Below, one piece after another: positions 45,554 through 54,190 of a stretch of DNA of 64,000 nt. Each line of letters starts with the position of its first letter. Position 1 is the first letter of the stretch. The notes beneath the pieces were generated by a model. That model did no database searches, was not told the origin of the DNA, and saw only the letters and a list, made by a program, of their open reading frames with translations. The position numbers and the translations under genes were made by a program. Origin of the DNA: Bradyrhizobium sp. 190 (GTDB taxonomy: Bacteria > Pseudomonadota > Alphaproteobacteria > Rhizobiales > Xanthobacteraceae). Where the stretch lies: assembly GCF_023073415.1 (NCBI RefSeq), contig NZ_JADPJL010000005.1, forward strand, positions 434,001 to 498,000, in the 5' to 3' direction.

Positions 45554-45639
45554 CCGGTGCTTCCGCCGTGAGATTGAATCAGGCGTTGAGCTTAGTGACG
45601 CGGCGGCGATTCTGATAGGGCGCTACCCTGGTGGAACGG

Positions 45640-47142
45640 TCAGGTCACAGCCTTCGACCGTTTGACTCTCCCGGTTCCACTTGCGTTCGGTTTGCGGCTT
45701 GCCCGCAAGGCAGCCAGCGATGACTTCGCCAGCCGTTCGGCCGACGCGATTAGTTGCGGCAGGGGGTGGCCGGCAAAGCCGAGGACGAATCCCGGCAGCG
45801 GGCGCGCGCGAAAATAGGTTTCCGCCAGTAGCCAACCGGCGACGCCAGCCTCCGTCTTTGCCTTGGCGGCCACCAGCGGATCGGTCGATGGATCGAACCG
45901 CGCGACCAGGTGCAGGCCCTGCGAGGGCACCGGCACCGTGAGAAGCCCGTCCGATGCCACCGACAAAGTCGAAGCCAGCACGTCACGCGCTTCGCGATAG
46001 ATTCCGCGCACCTTGCGCAGATTTGCCGCGAACGCCCCGGAATTGAGCATGTCCGCCACCGCGCCTTCGAGCAACGTGCCGGGAAAGCGGTCGAGCGCGG
46101 CGCGGGCTGTCGTCACCGGCCCGACCAGCCGTTCGGGCAGCGCGCAGTAGCCGATGCGCAATCCCGGAAACAGCGTCTTTGCGAACGTGCCCATGTAGAT
46201 GACGCGCGAGAGGTGATCGATACCGGCGAGCGACAGCAATGGCGCGCTGTCGTATCGAAATTCGCTGTCGTAATCGTCCTCGATCACGAAGGCGCCGGCA
46301 TCCCTTGCCCAGTCGAGCAATTCGAGCCGTCGCGTCATTGACATCTGTACGCCGAGCGGAAACTGGTGCGACGGTGTCACATAGGCCGCGCCCGCCAGCG
46401 GCGCGAGGGCCCGGCCTTTGGCAACGATCATGCCTGAGGCGTCGACCGGCACGGCGACGGGGCGCAGGCCATAATGCCCGATCGCTCTTCTCGCCGCGGG
46501 ATAGCCAGGATCCTCGCACCAGATTTGATCGCCGGGCTTGAGGATCGCGCCCAGCACGATCCGCAAGCTATGCTGCGTTCCCGACGCCAGCATGATCTGG
46601 TCCGGATCGCAGCGCAGCCCGCGCGCCGACAGCAAATGATCGGCAATCGCGGCGCGCAGCTCGCGGCTTCCCCTGGGGTCGCCGTACTGCAGGTGCTCGT
46701 TGCCGAAGGCGCGCATGCGCCGGCCGGCAAACGACCTGAAGCGCTGCAGCGCCCTTTCATCGATATGCGTGCAGCCGAGCGCCAGCGGGCCTTGCTGCGG
46801 CGCCTCGATCGCGATCCTGGTCTTGCGCGCGTCGTTGACGCGGGCGGGAATGCGCGCGGCGACGAATGTGCCGGAGCCGATGGTGGCGACCGCAAAGCCG
46901 TCCGCGATCAACCGCTCATAGGCCGAGGTGACGGCGTTGCGGCGAAAACCGGTCTGTTTTGCCAGCGTGCGCGACGGCGGCAGCGGCTCGCCGGGTTTTG
47001 CGATCCCGCCCGTTATGGCGTGGCAGAGCGCCTGATAGAGCCGGTGCTGCGACGAGGCGCCTTGGGTGATGTGCGGCCCGCCAAGGTCGAGCGCAAACTC
47101 GGGCTTGCGCCGCGACGGAGAATTGGTCGGAATTTTTCGCAT
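45640..47142 (-). CDS. MocR-type PLP-dependent transcriptional regulator
   Basis: 500 aa from the ATG at 47142. It has an N-terminal GntR winged helix (RLYQALCHAITGGIAKPGEP, LPPSRTLAKQTGFRRNAVTS) and a C-terminal aminotransferase fold with YGDPRGSRELRAAIADHL, VIEDDYDSEFRYD and GTFAKTLFPGLRIGY, whose Lys should hold PLP. It diverges from the FMN split-barrel gene at 47218, a pairing typical of MocR/PdxR regulators of vitamin B6 or related metabolism. A near-palindrome lies in the shared promoter. Confidence 0.9.
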   Translation of the reverse strand: MRKIPTNSPSRRKPEFALDLGGPHITQGASSQHRLYQALCHAITGGIAKPGEPLPPSRTLAKQTGFRRNAVTSAYERLIADGFAVATIGSGTFVAARIPARVNDARKTRIAIEAPQQGPLALGCTHIDERALQRFRSFAGRRMRAFGNEHLQYGDPRGSRELRAAIADHLLSARGLRCDPDQIMLASGTQHSLRIVLGAILKPGDQIWCEDPGYPAARRAIGHYGLRPVAVPVDASGMIVAKGRALAPLAGAAYVTPSHQFPLGVQMSMTRRLELLDWARDAGAFVIEDDYDSEFRYDSAPLLSLAGIDHLSRVIYMGTFAKTLFPGLRIGYCALPERLVGPVTTARAALDRFPGTLLEGAVADMLNSGAFAANLRKVRGIYREARDVLASTLSVASDGLLTVPVPSQGLHLVARFDPSTDPLVAAKAKTEAGVAGWLLAETYFRARPLPGFVLGFAGHPLPQLIASAERLAKSSLAALRASRKPNASGTGRVKRSKAVT

Positions 47143-47143
47143 G

Positions 47144-47170
47144 GAATTGGCACTATCGCAGACCAAATTC
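47144..47170. promoter_or_regulatory. Candidate MocR operator in divergent promoter
   Basis: GAATTGG (47144-47150) and CCAAATTC (47163-47170) form an imperfect inverted repeat in the 75-bp gap between the MocR gene and the flavoprotein gene. Position suits autoregulation and control of the neighbour, but it is a small match. Confidence 0.35.
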
Positions 47171-47217
47171 GCCGGTACAACCTTCCTGACCACCCGCCAA
47201 TTCCGACAGGAGCCATC

Positions 47218-47943
47218 GTGACCGAAGGCGAGACCACCGACGCATACCCGCTATCGTCGCGAAACCAGGTGAAGCGCCGCCATGATCGCGGCTTTTACGA
47301 TCACGCCACGGTCCATGGCCTGCTGGATGCCTCGATGCTGTGCCACGTTTCCTATGTGATCGACGGCCAGCCCTATTGCACGCCGACTTTCTTCTGGCGG
47401 GAGGGAAGCAGATTGTACTGGCACGGCAGCAGCGCCAGCCGCATGCTGAGGAACCAGTCGGATGGCCAAAAGGCTTGTCTGACCGTTGCGCATCTCGACA
47501 GCCTGGTGCTGGCGAGGTGCGGCTTCAATCATTCGGCGGACTATCGCGCCGTGATGGCCTTCGGCACTGCTTACCTCGTCACCGATGAGGGCGAGAAGGA
47601 GCGCGCGCTGGTCGCCATGGTCGACCGGTTCTTTCCCGATCGGACCGCGAGCCTGCGGCAAAGCACGGCGCAGGAGATCAAGGCGACGTCAGTGATTGCG
47701 ATGGAGATCGAGCAGGCGTCCGCCAAGATCAGGTCGAAGGGCGTAGCCGACGACGACGAGGATTACGAATTGCCCATTTATGCCGAGCGCATTCCGGTGC
47801 GCACGGTGCTGGGCGCGCCGGAACCCTGTCCGCGGCTTCTCGATGGCGTCGAGCGCCCGGCGTCGCTGCACGGCTATTCGCAAGGCCGCCTGCTCGAAGA
47901 TGCATTGCGGGATGCGCATTTTGCGCATTACGCCGGCGGCTGA
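47218..47943 (+). CDS. Pyridoxamine 5'-phosphate oxidase-like FMN split-barrel protein
   Basis: 241 aa from the GTG at 47218 with ACAGGAG seven bases upstream. Split-barrel features are DATVHGLLDASMLCHVSYVI, GQPYCTPTFFWREGSRLYWH, and SASRMLRNQSDGQKACLTV. This family uses FMN or heme/F420-type cofactors. The divergent MocR regulator supports a B6-like or amine oxidation role. It is longer than a bare split barrel, with an extra C-terminal ~90 residues (RIPVRTVLGAPEPCPRLLDG). Confidence 0.82.
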   Translation: MTEGETTDAYPLSSRNQVKRRHDRGFYDHATVHGLLDASMLCHVSYVIDGQPYCTPTFFWREGSRLYWHGSSASRMLRNQSDGQKACLTVAHLDSLVLARCGFNHSADYRAVMAFGTAYLVTDEGEKERALVAMVDRFFPDRTASLRQSTAQEIKATSVIAMEIEQASAKIRSKGVADDDEDYELPIYAERIPVRTVLGAPEPCPRLLDGVERPASLHGYSQGRLLEDALRDAHFAHYAGG

Positions 47944-47999
47944 GATCGGGGTAGGGTGCGCACTCCCGATCTCTTTGAATTCTCGACCGGAGCCGCCGC

Positions 48000-49276
48000 A
48001 TGACGACCGATACGCAACAGAAAATCCTCGACGCCGTCGATGCCGGCTTTGACGCGCAACTGGCAACGACGCGGGATTTCGTCGCGATCCCCTCGACCCG
48101 CGGCGCCGAGGGGCCATGCCAGGACATGATCGGCGATCTCCTGCGGCAGCGCGGCTATGAAGTCGACGACTGGCATATCGACGTCGAGGATTTGAAGGAT
48201 CTGCGCGGTTTTGGTCCGATCGAGCATGATTTCTCCAAGGCGCGGACCGTGGTCGGCACCTACCGGCCCTCGAACAATGCCGGCAAATCGCTGATCCTGC
48301 AGGGCCACTGCGATGTCGTTCCAGCAGGCCCCTCGACATGTGGGAGACGCCGCCATTCGCGCCGGTCATCAAGGACGGCAAGATGTATGGCCGTGGCGCC
48401 TGCGACATGAAATCCGGCACCATCGGCGCACTCTATGCGCTGGATGCGATCAAGGCTGCAGGGCTGAAGCCGACTGCGCGCATCCACTTCCAGTCGGTGA
48501 TCGAGGAAGAGTCCACCGGCGTCGGCGCGCTCTCGACCTTGCAGCGCGGCTACCGCGCGGACGCCTGCTTCATCCCGGAGCCGACCGGCGAGACGATGGT
48601 GCGCTCGCAGGTCGGCGTGATCTGGTTTCGCCTGAAGGTGCGCGGTTTTCCCGTGCATGTGTTCGAGGCCGGTGCCGGTGCCAACGCGATCATGGCGGCT
48701 TACCATCTGATCCATTCTTTGCAGAAGCTCGAAGAAGAGTGGAACGAGCGCGCCAAGAAGGACCGTCACTTCAAGGCGGTCGCCCATCCGCTCAACTTCA
48801 ACCCCGGCATCATCAAGGGCGGCGACTGGGCCTCCAGCGTGCCGGCCTGGTGCGACGTAGATTGCCGCATCGCGGTGCTGCCGGGCTGGTCGATCGCCGA
48901 ATGCCAGAAGGAGATTTTGGCCTGCGTGTCGGCGGCCGCGCGTGACCATCGCTTTCTCTCCAACAACCCGCCGCAGGTGGAATGGTCGGGCTTCCTGTCG
49001 GAGGGTTATGAGTTGACGAATTCCGCCGAGCCGGAAGCCGCGTTTGCAAAAGCGTTTGGCGCGGTCTATGGCGGCACGGTGTCGGACCGCGCGTTCACCG
49101 CGCTGACCGATACGCGTTTCTACGGCCTAAACTACAACATCCCGAGCCTCTGCTTCGGCGCGACGGGGGCGGCGATGCATGGCTTCAACGAATATGTCGA
49201 CCTGGAGCCGCTGCGGAAATCGACCAAGGCGACCGCGCTGTTCATCGCGGAATGGTGCGGGGTGGAGAAGGTGTAG
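48000..49276 (+). pseudogene. M20-family peptidase/deacylase interrupted by a one-base frameshift
   Basis: The N-terminal part runs from ATG 48000 in one frame up to VVPAGP (about 48330), with the metal-site start LILQGHCDVVPAG. The rest continues in another frame from about 48334 as DMWETPPFAPVIKDGKMYGR, ACDMKSG, the catalytic SVIEEESTG and FIPEPTGETMV. Adding one C to the CCCC run at 48332-48335 restores GHCDVVPAGPLDMWETPPFA and a continuous 425-aa ArgE/DapE-type protein. It is either a genuine pseudogene, a sequencing error in a C-homopolymer, or a translational frameshift. Confidence 0.85.
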
Positions 49277-49286
49277 CTCGTTCTCT

Positions 49287-49407
49287 CGTCGTCCCTGCGA
49301 ACGCAGGGACCCATAACCACCGGCTTCAATTGTCTTGAGATGACGTCTGCCGTTCTGCCTTATCGATAGATCACGCGGTATGGGTCCCTGCGTTCGCAGG
49401 GACGACG
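49287..49407. repeat. 121-bp element with 29-bp perfect terminal inverted repeats
   Basis: CGTCGTCCCTGCGAACGCAG at 49287 begins a 29-base arm (to 49315) that is perfectly repeated in inverse at 49379-49407. Each arm itself contains a 9-bp palindrome, GTCCCTGCG/CGCAGGGAC. This is a MITE/REP-type unit known to me from bradyrhizobial intergenic regions. It lies between the convergent M20 and corrinoid-binding genes and could also terminate both transcripts. Confidence 0.75.
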
Positions 49408-49416
49408 GCTAGATTG

Positions 49417-50196
49417 TCACCCCCACAACGCCTTCACAATCGCATCCAACCCGTCCGTCAGCGCGGCTGGTCCCGGCTGCAGGATGATCGTCGACTTGAT
49501 CTCCACAATGCGGTTGTTCTTCACCGCCGGGATCTCGCTCCAACCCGGACGCTGCCGGATGCGATCCGGCACGACCTTCTTGCCGCACCAGGAGGCGAGG
49601 ATCACGTCGGGAGCGGTCTCGCGCACGACTTCAGGCGAAATGATCCGGTCCTTGGCCGCCTGCTGAAGCCGCAGTTTCGGTAGCGCGTCCTCGCCGCCGG
49701 CGATCTCGATCAGTTCGGATACCCAGCCGATGCCGGAAATCAACGGATCGTCCCATTCCTCGAAATAGACTTTTGGCTTGGGCTGTGGCCGGGGCGTTGC
49801 CGCGATACGCGCGAGGCGCTGTTCAAGACCGCTCGCGAGTTGATCAGCACGTTCCGCCGCACCGATGATGGCGCCGAGCGTGCGGATCATCGCGAAGATG
49901 CCGGCGATATCGCGCTGGTTGAAGACGTGGATGGCGACGCCCGCGCGCACCAGGTCGGCGACGATGCCGGCCTGCAGGTCGGAGAAGGCCAGCACGAGAT
50001 CGGGCTCGAGCGCGAGAATTTTCGGAATGTCCGCGGAGATGAAGGCGGAAACCCGCGGCTTTTCGCGGCGGACCTGCGGCGGCCGCACCGCATAGCCGGA
50101 CACGCCGACGATGCGGTCCTGCTCGCCGAGCAAATACAGCGTCTCCACGGTCTCTTCGGTGAGGCAGACGATCCGGCGGGGCGGGAACTGGCGCAT
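49417..50196 (-). CDS. BtuF-like corrinoid/helical-backbone-binding protein without signal peptide
   Basis: 259 aa from the ATG at 50196. The helical-backbone metal-receptor fold shows RIVCLTEETVETLYLLGEQD, RIVGVSGYAVRPPQ, IPKILALEPDLVLAFSDLQA and VYFEEWDDPLISGIGWVSEL, as in BtuF and related cobalamin or iron-siderophore receptors. No signal peptide is present and no in-frame upstream ATG or GTG adds one, so it should be cytosolic. Such signal-less members are often near cobalamin-dependent genes, but none is seen here. Confidence 0.8.
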   Translation of the reverse strand: MRQFPPRRIVCLTEETVETLYLLGEQDRIVGVSGYAVRPPQVRREKPRVSAFISADIPKILALEPDLVLAFSDLQAGIVADLVRAGVAIHVFNQRDIAGIFAMIRTLGAIIGAAERADQLASGLEQRLARIAATPRPQPKPKVYFEEWDDPLISGIGWVSELIEIAGGEDALPKLRLQQAAKDRIISPEVVRETAPDVILASWCGKKVVPDRIRQRPGWSEIPAVKNNRIVEIKSTIILQPGPAALTDGLDAIVKALWG

Positions 50197-50320
50197 GGCG
50201 ACGATATGCCGAATTAACAGGGCATTGTCACGGCAGCCATTACCTCAGAGGTCATTGCCTGATTTACCAGCACCATCCATTCTGTCTGAGAAATCGCTTC
50301 AAGGAAAAGCCGGAGGACGA

Positions 50321-50719
50321 ATGACGCCGCTCGAGAAAATCCAGTCGATGAAGATGCCGTTTGCCGAACTGAAGGGGGTGACCTTCACGGAAGCCGGAAT
50401 GGATCGGGTGGTGGCGAAGATGCTGGTGCGGCCGGATCTCTGCACGCTGCGGAACACGATTCACGGTGGCGCGATCATGGCTTTCGCGGATTCGGTTGGC
50501 GCTGCGGCGACCGTCATCAACCTGCCTGAGGACGCCAAGGGCACCACGACGATCGAGAGCAAGACCAACTTCATCGGCGGTGCCAAGGAAGGGTCTACGG
50601 TGATCGCCACTGCAACCCCGGTGCATCGGGGCCGCCGCACCCAGGTTTGGCAGACGCGGCTGGAGACCGAGGACGGTAAACTCGTGGCGATTGTGACCCA
50701 GACCCAGATGGTGCTGTAG
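50321..50719 (+). CDS. PaaI-family hotdog thioesterase
   Basis: 132 aa from the ATG at 50321 with GGAGG upstream. The hotdog fold shows FAELKGVTFTEAGMDRVVAK, LCTLRNTIHGGAIMAFADSV with the catalytic-loop HGG, and GTTTIESKTNFIGGAKEGST. PaaI-type enzymes hydrolyse acyl-CoA thioesters. It ends three bases from the convergent aldoxime dehydratase stop, with no terminator between. Confidence 0.88.
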   Translation: MTPLEKIQSMKMPFAELKGVTFTEAGMDRVVAKMLVRPDLCTLRNTIHGGAIMAFADSVGAAATVINLPEDAKGTTTIESKTNFIGGAKEGSTVIATATPVHRGRRTQVWQTRLETEDGKLVAIVTQTQMVL

Positions 50720-50721
50720 CT

Positions 50722-51771
50722 TCAGCTCGCCTCCACCGTCTGCACGGCGTTCAGCATCCCGGTTTGCGGATGACAATCCACATATTCGAAAAGCTGTTCG
50801 TCGGCGCGGGCGACGGTGACTTCGTGGTAGAGCCGCAGTTTTGCGGCCGGCCCCAGCGTAGACAGATACTTCATGGCGGCGCCGAATATCCTGACGTGGG
50901 TCGGGTGCGATTCAGCCCAGCGTTCGAGCGCTGACAGGCTTTTCCACCAGCTCATGCCGTAGGATTTTTCGGTAGCCGCGCCGTCGCGGCCGACGACGGT
51001 CATGTAACGGTTGGCGTAGCAGCCGATCGAGCGTCCCTGGTCGCGCAGGAAATCCATGCCTTCGCGCAGCACCGGCTCGACATCGCCGAGGTACATCTTG
51101 CGCTCAGTGGTTTCGGTATCGCCCCAATCCTGGCCCGACCGGATCAGGCAGAGGTTGTCATGCGGGATGATGCGGATGCGGGCGCCGTCGCGGATCGCGC
51201 GCGCGGCGCCTGAAGGCGCCATCTCGCTGGTTTGCGACAACGGGATACGATCGCGCATGCCGCCCCAGTAGGCGTGCTCCAAAACCTCGCCGCTCATGCC
51301 GTCGGCGAGAACGGCGACGCCTTCGGGCCTTCCAAGCGAAGAGAACAGCGTCTCATATCCCTCCACGGATGGATAAAGCGCTTCGATGAAGGTCCCGAAC
51401 CCGTTGTTGGTCCGCTGGTTGCCGGTCCAGCGCTCGCGTGCGGCCGGAAACCAGCGGTCGAATTTTTGCCGGTCGTCCCAATAGGCCACCGTGACGACGT
51501 TGTTGAAACCGGCCTCGTCGACATAGCCCGCGCGGTCCCAATGCGATGGACCATCCGAGTTGGCGAAATCCGAGGCGATCCGCGTCAACGCCTGTTCTGC
51601 AGCGGCCGGGAGCGCGCCGCGGGATTGGATGCCGAAATAGGCCATCACCACCCGCGTCACGCTTGGCTTGTGCCGCGCCACGAAGGACGGATAGGGCGGG
51701 GCATAATCGTCGCCGACCCGGCGGTGACGCGTTCGCGCGGTTTGCAGATGCTCAGGGATTGCGGATTCCAT
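50722..51771 (-). CDS. oxd: Aldoxime dehydratase (heme, Oxd-type)
   Basis: 349 aa from the ATG at 51771 with AAGGAG upstream. The Oxd signature is present: FGIQSRGALPAAAEQALTRI, VVTVAYWDDRQKFDRWF, SVEGYETLFSSLGRPEGVAV and AESHPTHVRIFGAAMKYLS, whose His would be the proximal heme ligand. Aldoxime dehydratases convert aldoximes to nitriles. The nitrilase gene 28 nt upstream on the same strand would then produce the acid, and an AraC regulator is the third gene. The length matches the family. Confidence 0.85.
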   Translation of the reverse strand: MESAIPEHLQTARTRHRRVGDDYAPPYPSFVARHKPSVTRVVMAYFGIQSRGALPAAAEQALTRIASDFANSDGPSHWDRAGYVDEAGFNNVVTVAYWDDRQKFDRWFPAARERWTGNQRTNNGFGTFIEALYPSVEGYETLFSSLGRPEGVAVLADGMSGEVLEHAYWGGMRDRIPLSQTSEMAPSGAARAIRDGARIRIIPHDNLCLIRSGQDWGDTETTERKMYLGDVEPVLREGMDFLRDQGRSIGCYANRYMTVVGRDGAATEKSYGMSWWKSLSALERWAESHPTHVRIFGAAMKYLSTLGPAAKLRLYHEVTVARADEQLFEYVDCHPQTGMLNAVQTVEAS

Positions 51772-51799
51772 CGGCCTGCTCCTTCGGAATTGAAGCGCG

Positions 51800-52813
51800 T
51801 CAGGCCTGCAGCCTGATTTCGCTCATGACCTCGGCATCGACGGGAAGCGAGAAATGCTCGACGCGGTTGGCGCGCGTGGTGTTGAGCAACAGCCGCGTGA
51901 CGTCGGGCCGCGAATAATGCCCGGCCGGATCGGCGGCGTTCTTCGCAACCCCGATCATGCCGAGATTGATATCGGCGTACAGAATGCCTTCCTGGTCGGG
52001 CGGCAATTTCTCGGCAAGCGAACTGCCGTCCGGTCCGTAGATGACGGCGTGGCCGCCGCCCGCATGCAGGAAGGCGTGTTTCTCGGGGGAGTCGCAGAGT
52101 TCGTCGATCATCGCCTGCGAGACGACAGCGCAAGGGCCTAAGAAGAAGCACGAGCCTTCGACCGCATAGACCTTGCTGGCGGCGTTGTTGACCTCATGGC
52201 CGAGCGCATGCGCGAACGGATCGTACAGCGAAAAACTCGGCCAGGCGCCGACATGCACCTGCTCGTTCTGGGCGTACATCGCATACTTGGACAATGGCTG
52301 CAGGTGCTCCCAGCAGCACAGCGCGCCGAGCCGTCCGACGTCGGCGCGATCGTGGACCGCGAGGTCGCTGCCGTCGCCTTCGCCGAACACGGTGCGTTCG
52401 GCATGGGTCGGGCGCAGTTTCCGGCGCTTGGCGATGGTTTCGCCGTCGGGTCCGATCAGCCATTGCGCGATATAGAGGCTGCCGCCGTCGCGTTCGGACA
52501 GCCCGAGCACCGCGGTCAATTTGGCGCGCTTGACGGCTTGGCGGATTTTCTCGGCCTGCGGGCTGTCGAAGGCGAGCGAATTGTCGAAGTAGCGCTGCAC
52601 AAAGCCGCGGCCGATCGCCCAGGCGGGCGCGCCGAGCCAGATCTGCCACGGGTATCCGGGAATGAAGGTCTCGGGAAACGCGATCAGCTTCGCGCCTTGC
52701 GCAGAAGCTTCCTCGATCAGTGCGATGGTCTTGTCCACGGTGGCATCGAGGTCGAGAAAGACCGGCGCCGCCTGAACCACCGCCACCTTGTATTTCTGAT
52801 GAACCAGACCCAT
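51800..52813 (-). CDS. Nitrilase
   Basis: 337 aa from the ATG at 52813 with AAGGAT upstream. The CN-hydrolase triad is LIAFPETFIPGYPWQIW (Glu), AKRRKLRPTHAER (Lys) and GALCCWEHLQP (Cys). FPETFIPGYPWQIWLGAP is typical of true nitrilases rather than amidases. It converts nitrile to carboxylic acid and ammonia. It is followed by oxd on the same strand, giving a complete aldoxime-to-acid route. Confidence 0.9.
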   Translation of the reverse strand: MGLVHQKYKVAVVQAAPVFLDLDATVDKTIALIEEASAQGAKLIAFPETFIPGYPWQIWLGAPAWAIGRGFVQRYFDNSLAFDSPQAEKIRQAVKRAKLTAVLGLSERDGGSLYIAQWLIGPDGETIAKRRKLRPTHAERTVFGEGDGSDLAVHDRADVGRLGALCCWEHLQPLSKYAMYAQNEQVHVGAWPSFSLYDPFAHALGHEVNNAASKVYAVEGSCFFLGPCAVVSQAMIDELCDSPEKHAFLHAGGGHAVIYGPDGSSLAEKLPPDQEGILYADINLGMIGVAKNAADPAGHYSRPDVTRLLLNTTRANRVEHFSLPVDAEVMSEIRLQA

Positions 52814-52977
52814 CGCATCGATCCTTTCGCGTTGGAGGCCGACAATCGCCCGGTCGCAAGCCTACAGCCATGGCAACGCGCGCCGCTTGTCTGCAGCGGA
52901 ACGAAAACTTGTCTTAACGCGCAGATGGACGCCGGATGCCTGTGGCGTGGCAGAAGGAGGGTGCCGAGTGGCAGGCG

Positions 52978-53931
52978 TTATTGGCGCGGCTGCTCGCGCC
53001 ATTCACGCGGCGAGACGCCGAACCGCTGCTTGAAGATGCGGCTGAAATGGGCGAGGTCGTTAAAGCCCCACGCGAAGGCGATCTCGCCGATGTGCCGGGC
53101 CTGGTAGGCGGGGTCGGCGAGATCGCGCTTGCAGCGCTCCAGCCGCTGCGTCTGCACGTAGCCGCGGAACGAGGTCTGTTCGGCGGCCATCAAATCGCTG
53201 GCGTAACGCGGCGAGATTCCTGTCGCCGCCGCAGCGCGCGGCAGCGATAGTTCGGGATCGGCGAGATGCGTCAGGATATGATTCTTGAGGCGATAGAGCA
53301 GCGCCGACCGGTGGACCGACTGGTCCGGCAAGCGCGCGTGCAGTCTGTCGGCAAGCGTCATCGCGAGCAGGTCGAGGACCTGGTCGAGCAGGCGGCTTGC
53401 GGCTGCGGGATCGACCAGCTCGATCGTCCTGCTCACATTGCGCGCGAAATCATAGGTCAGCCGTTCGAGCGGACGATCACCGGCGAACGTGGTCGCGGTC
53501 AAACTATCGAACGAGCCGACGCGCTGTTGCAGCAGCTTGCGCGGCATCTGGAAGATGGTCTGCGAAAAGCTGTCGTCAAAGCGCAGCTCGTAGGGGCGGG
53601 TGGTGTCGTATAGAACGAATTGTCCAGCGGAGACGATCGCTTCGCGGCCGTCCTGGTAGACGCCGTTCACGCCGTGATTGCCCAGCGCCATCAGCACGTA
53701 ATCTTCGCTGGCGCGGGCTATTCGCGACGGCGTGCGAAATACCCGCTGCGCGGTGGAATCGACCTGCGTGAGCGAAACCTGCCCGATTCTGGATTGCGAC
53801 ACCGCACCCCAAAACGCGCCGCGCATGTCCGATTTGCAGTCGAGGCCGACGAAAGTGTCGCAGACGATGTCCTGCCACACCGCAAGCCGGCGTTGCGGAA
53901 GGCACGAACTCGTGTCGAGCACGACAGCCAC
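52978..53931 (-). CDS. AraC-family transcriptional regulator
   Basis: 317 aa. The N-terminal sensing half (LPQRRLAVWQDIVCDTFVGL, AGQFVLYDTTRPYELRF) is of the AraC_binding_2 type, and the C-terminus has the two helix-turn-helix units (LPRAAAATGISPRYASDLMA, IGEIAFAWGFNDLAHFSRIF). It is the farthest upstream of the minus-strand AraC-nitrilase-oxd set. AraC activators of this subtype control nitrilase and aldoxime genes elsewhere (NitR in Rhodococcus). The 164-bp gap before the nitrilase may hold its promoter. Confidence 0.88.
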   Translation of the reverse strand: MAVVLDTSSCLPQRRLAVWQDIVCDTFVGLDCKSDMRGAFWGAVSQSRIGQVSLTQVDSTAQRVFRTPSRIARASEDYVLMALGNHGVNGVYQDGREAIVSAGQFVLYDTTRPYELRFDDSFSQTIFQMPRKLLQQRVGSFDSLTATTFAGDRPLERLTYDFARNVSRTIELVDPAAASRLLDQVLDLLAMTLADRLHARLPDQSVHRSALLYRLKNHILTHLADPELSLPRAAAATGISPRYASDLMAAEQTSFRGYVQTQRLERCKRDLADPAYQARHIGEIAFAWGFNDLAHFSRIFKQRFGVSPREWREQPRQ

Positions 53932-54190
53932 GACGGACCTCCACGAATCATCCGAGCGTTCTCTAAGACCTTGGCTCGTTCAGAAATAAGCAATCCCCGT
54001 GCCCAATCTGCGCCGGGCGGCCAACCTTAACAATTGGTTAATAAGAGTGCCGCTAAGCTGCTGCAATTGCTGCCATTATTTAAGGCAGTATACGGACAAT
54101 CCGGGCTTGAATTCCATGCTGCGATGCACAATATAAGTGGTCTAGGGATTCGACGCCTCCTCGAGGGCTTCTCTCAGAGGAGTTTTGGAT

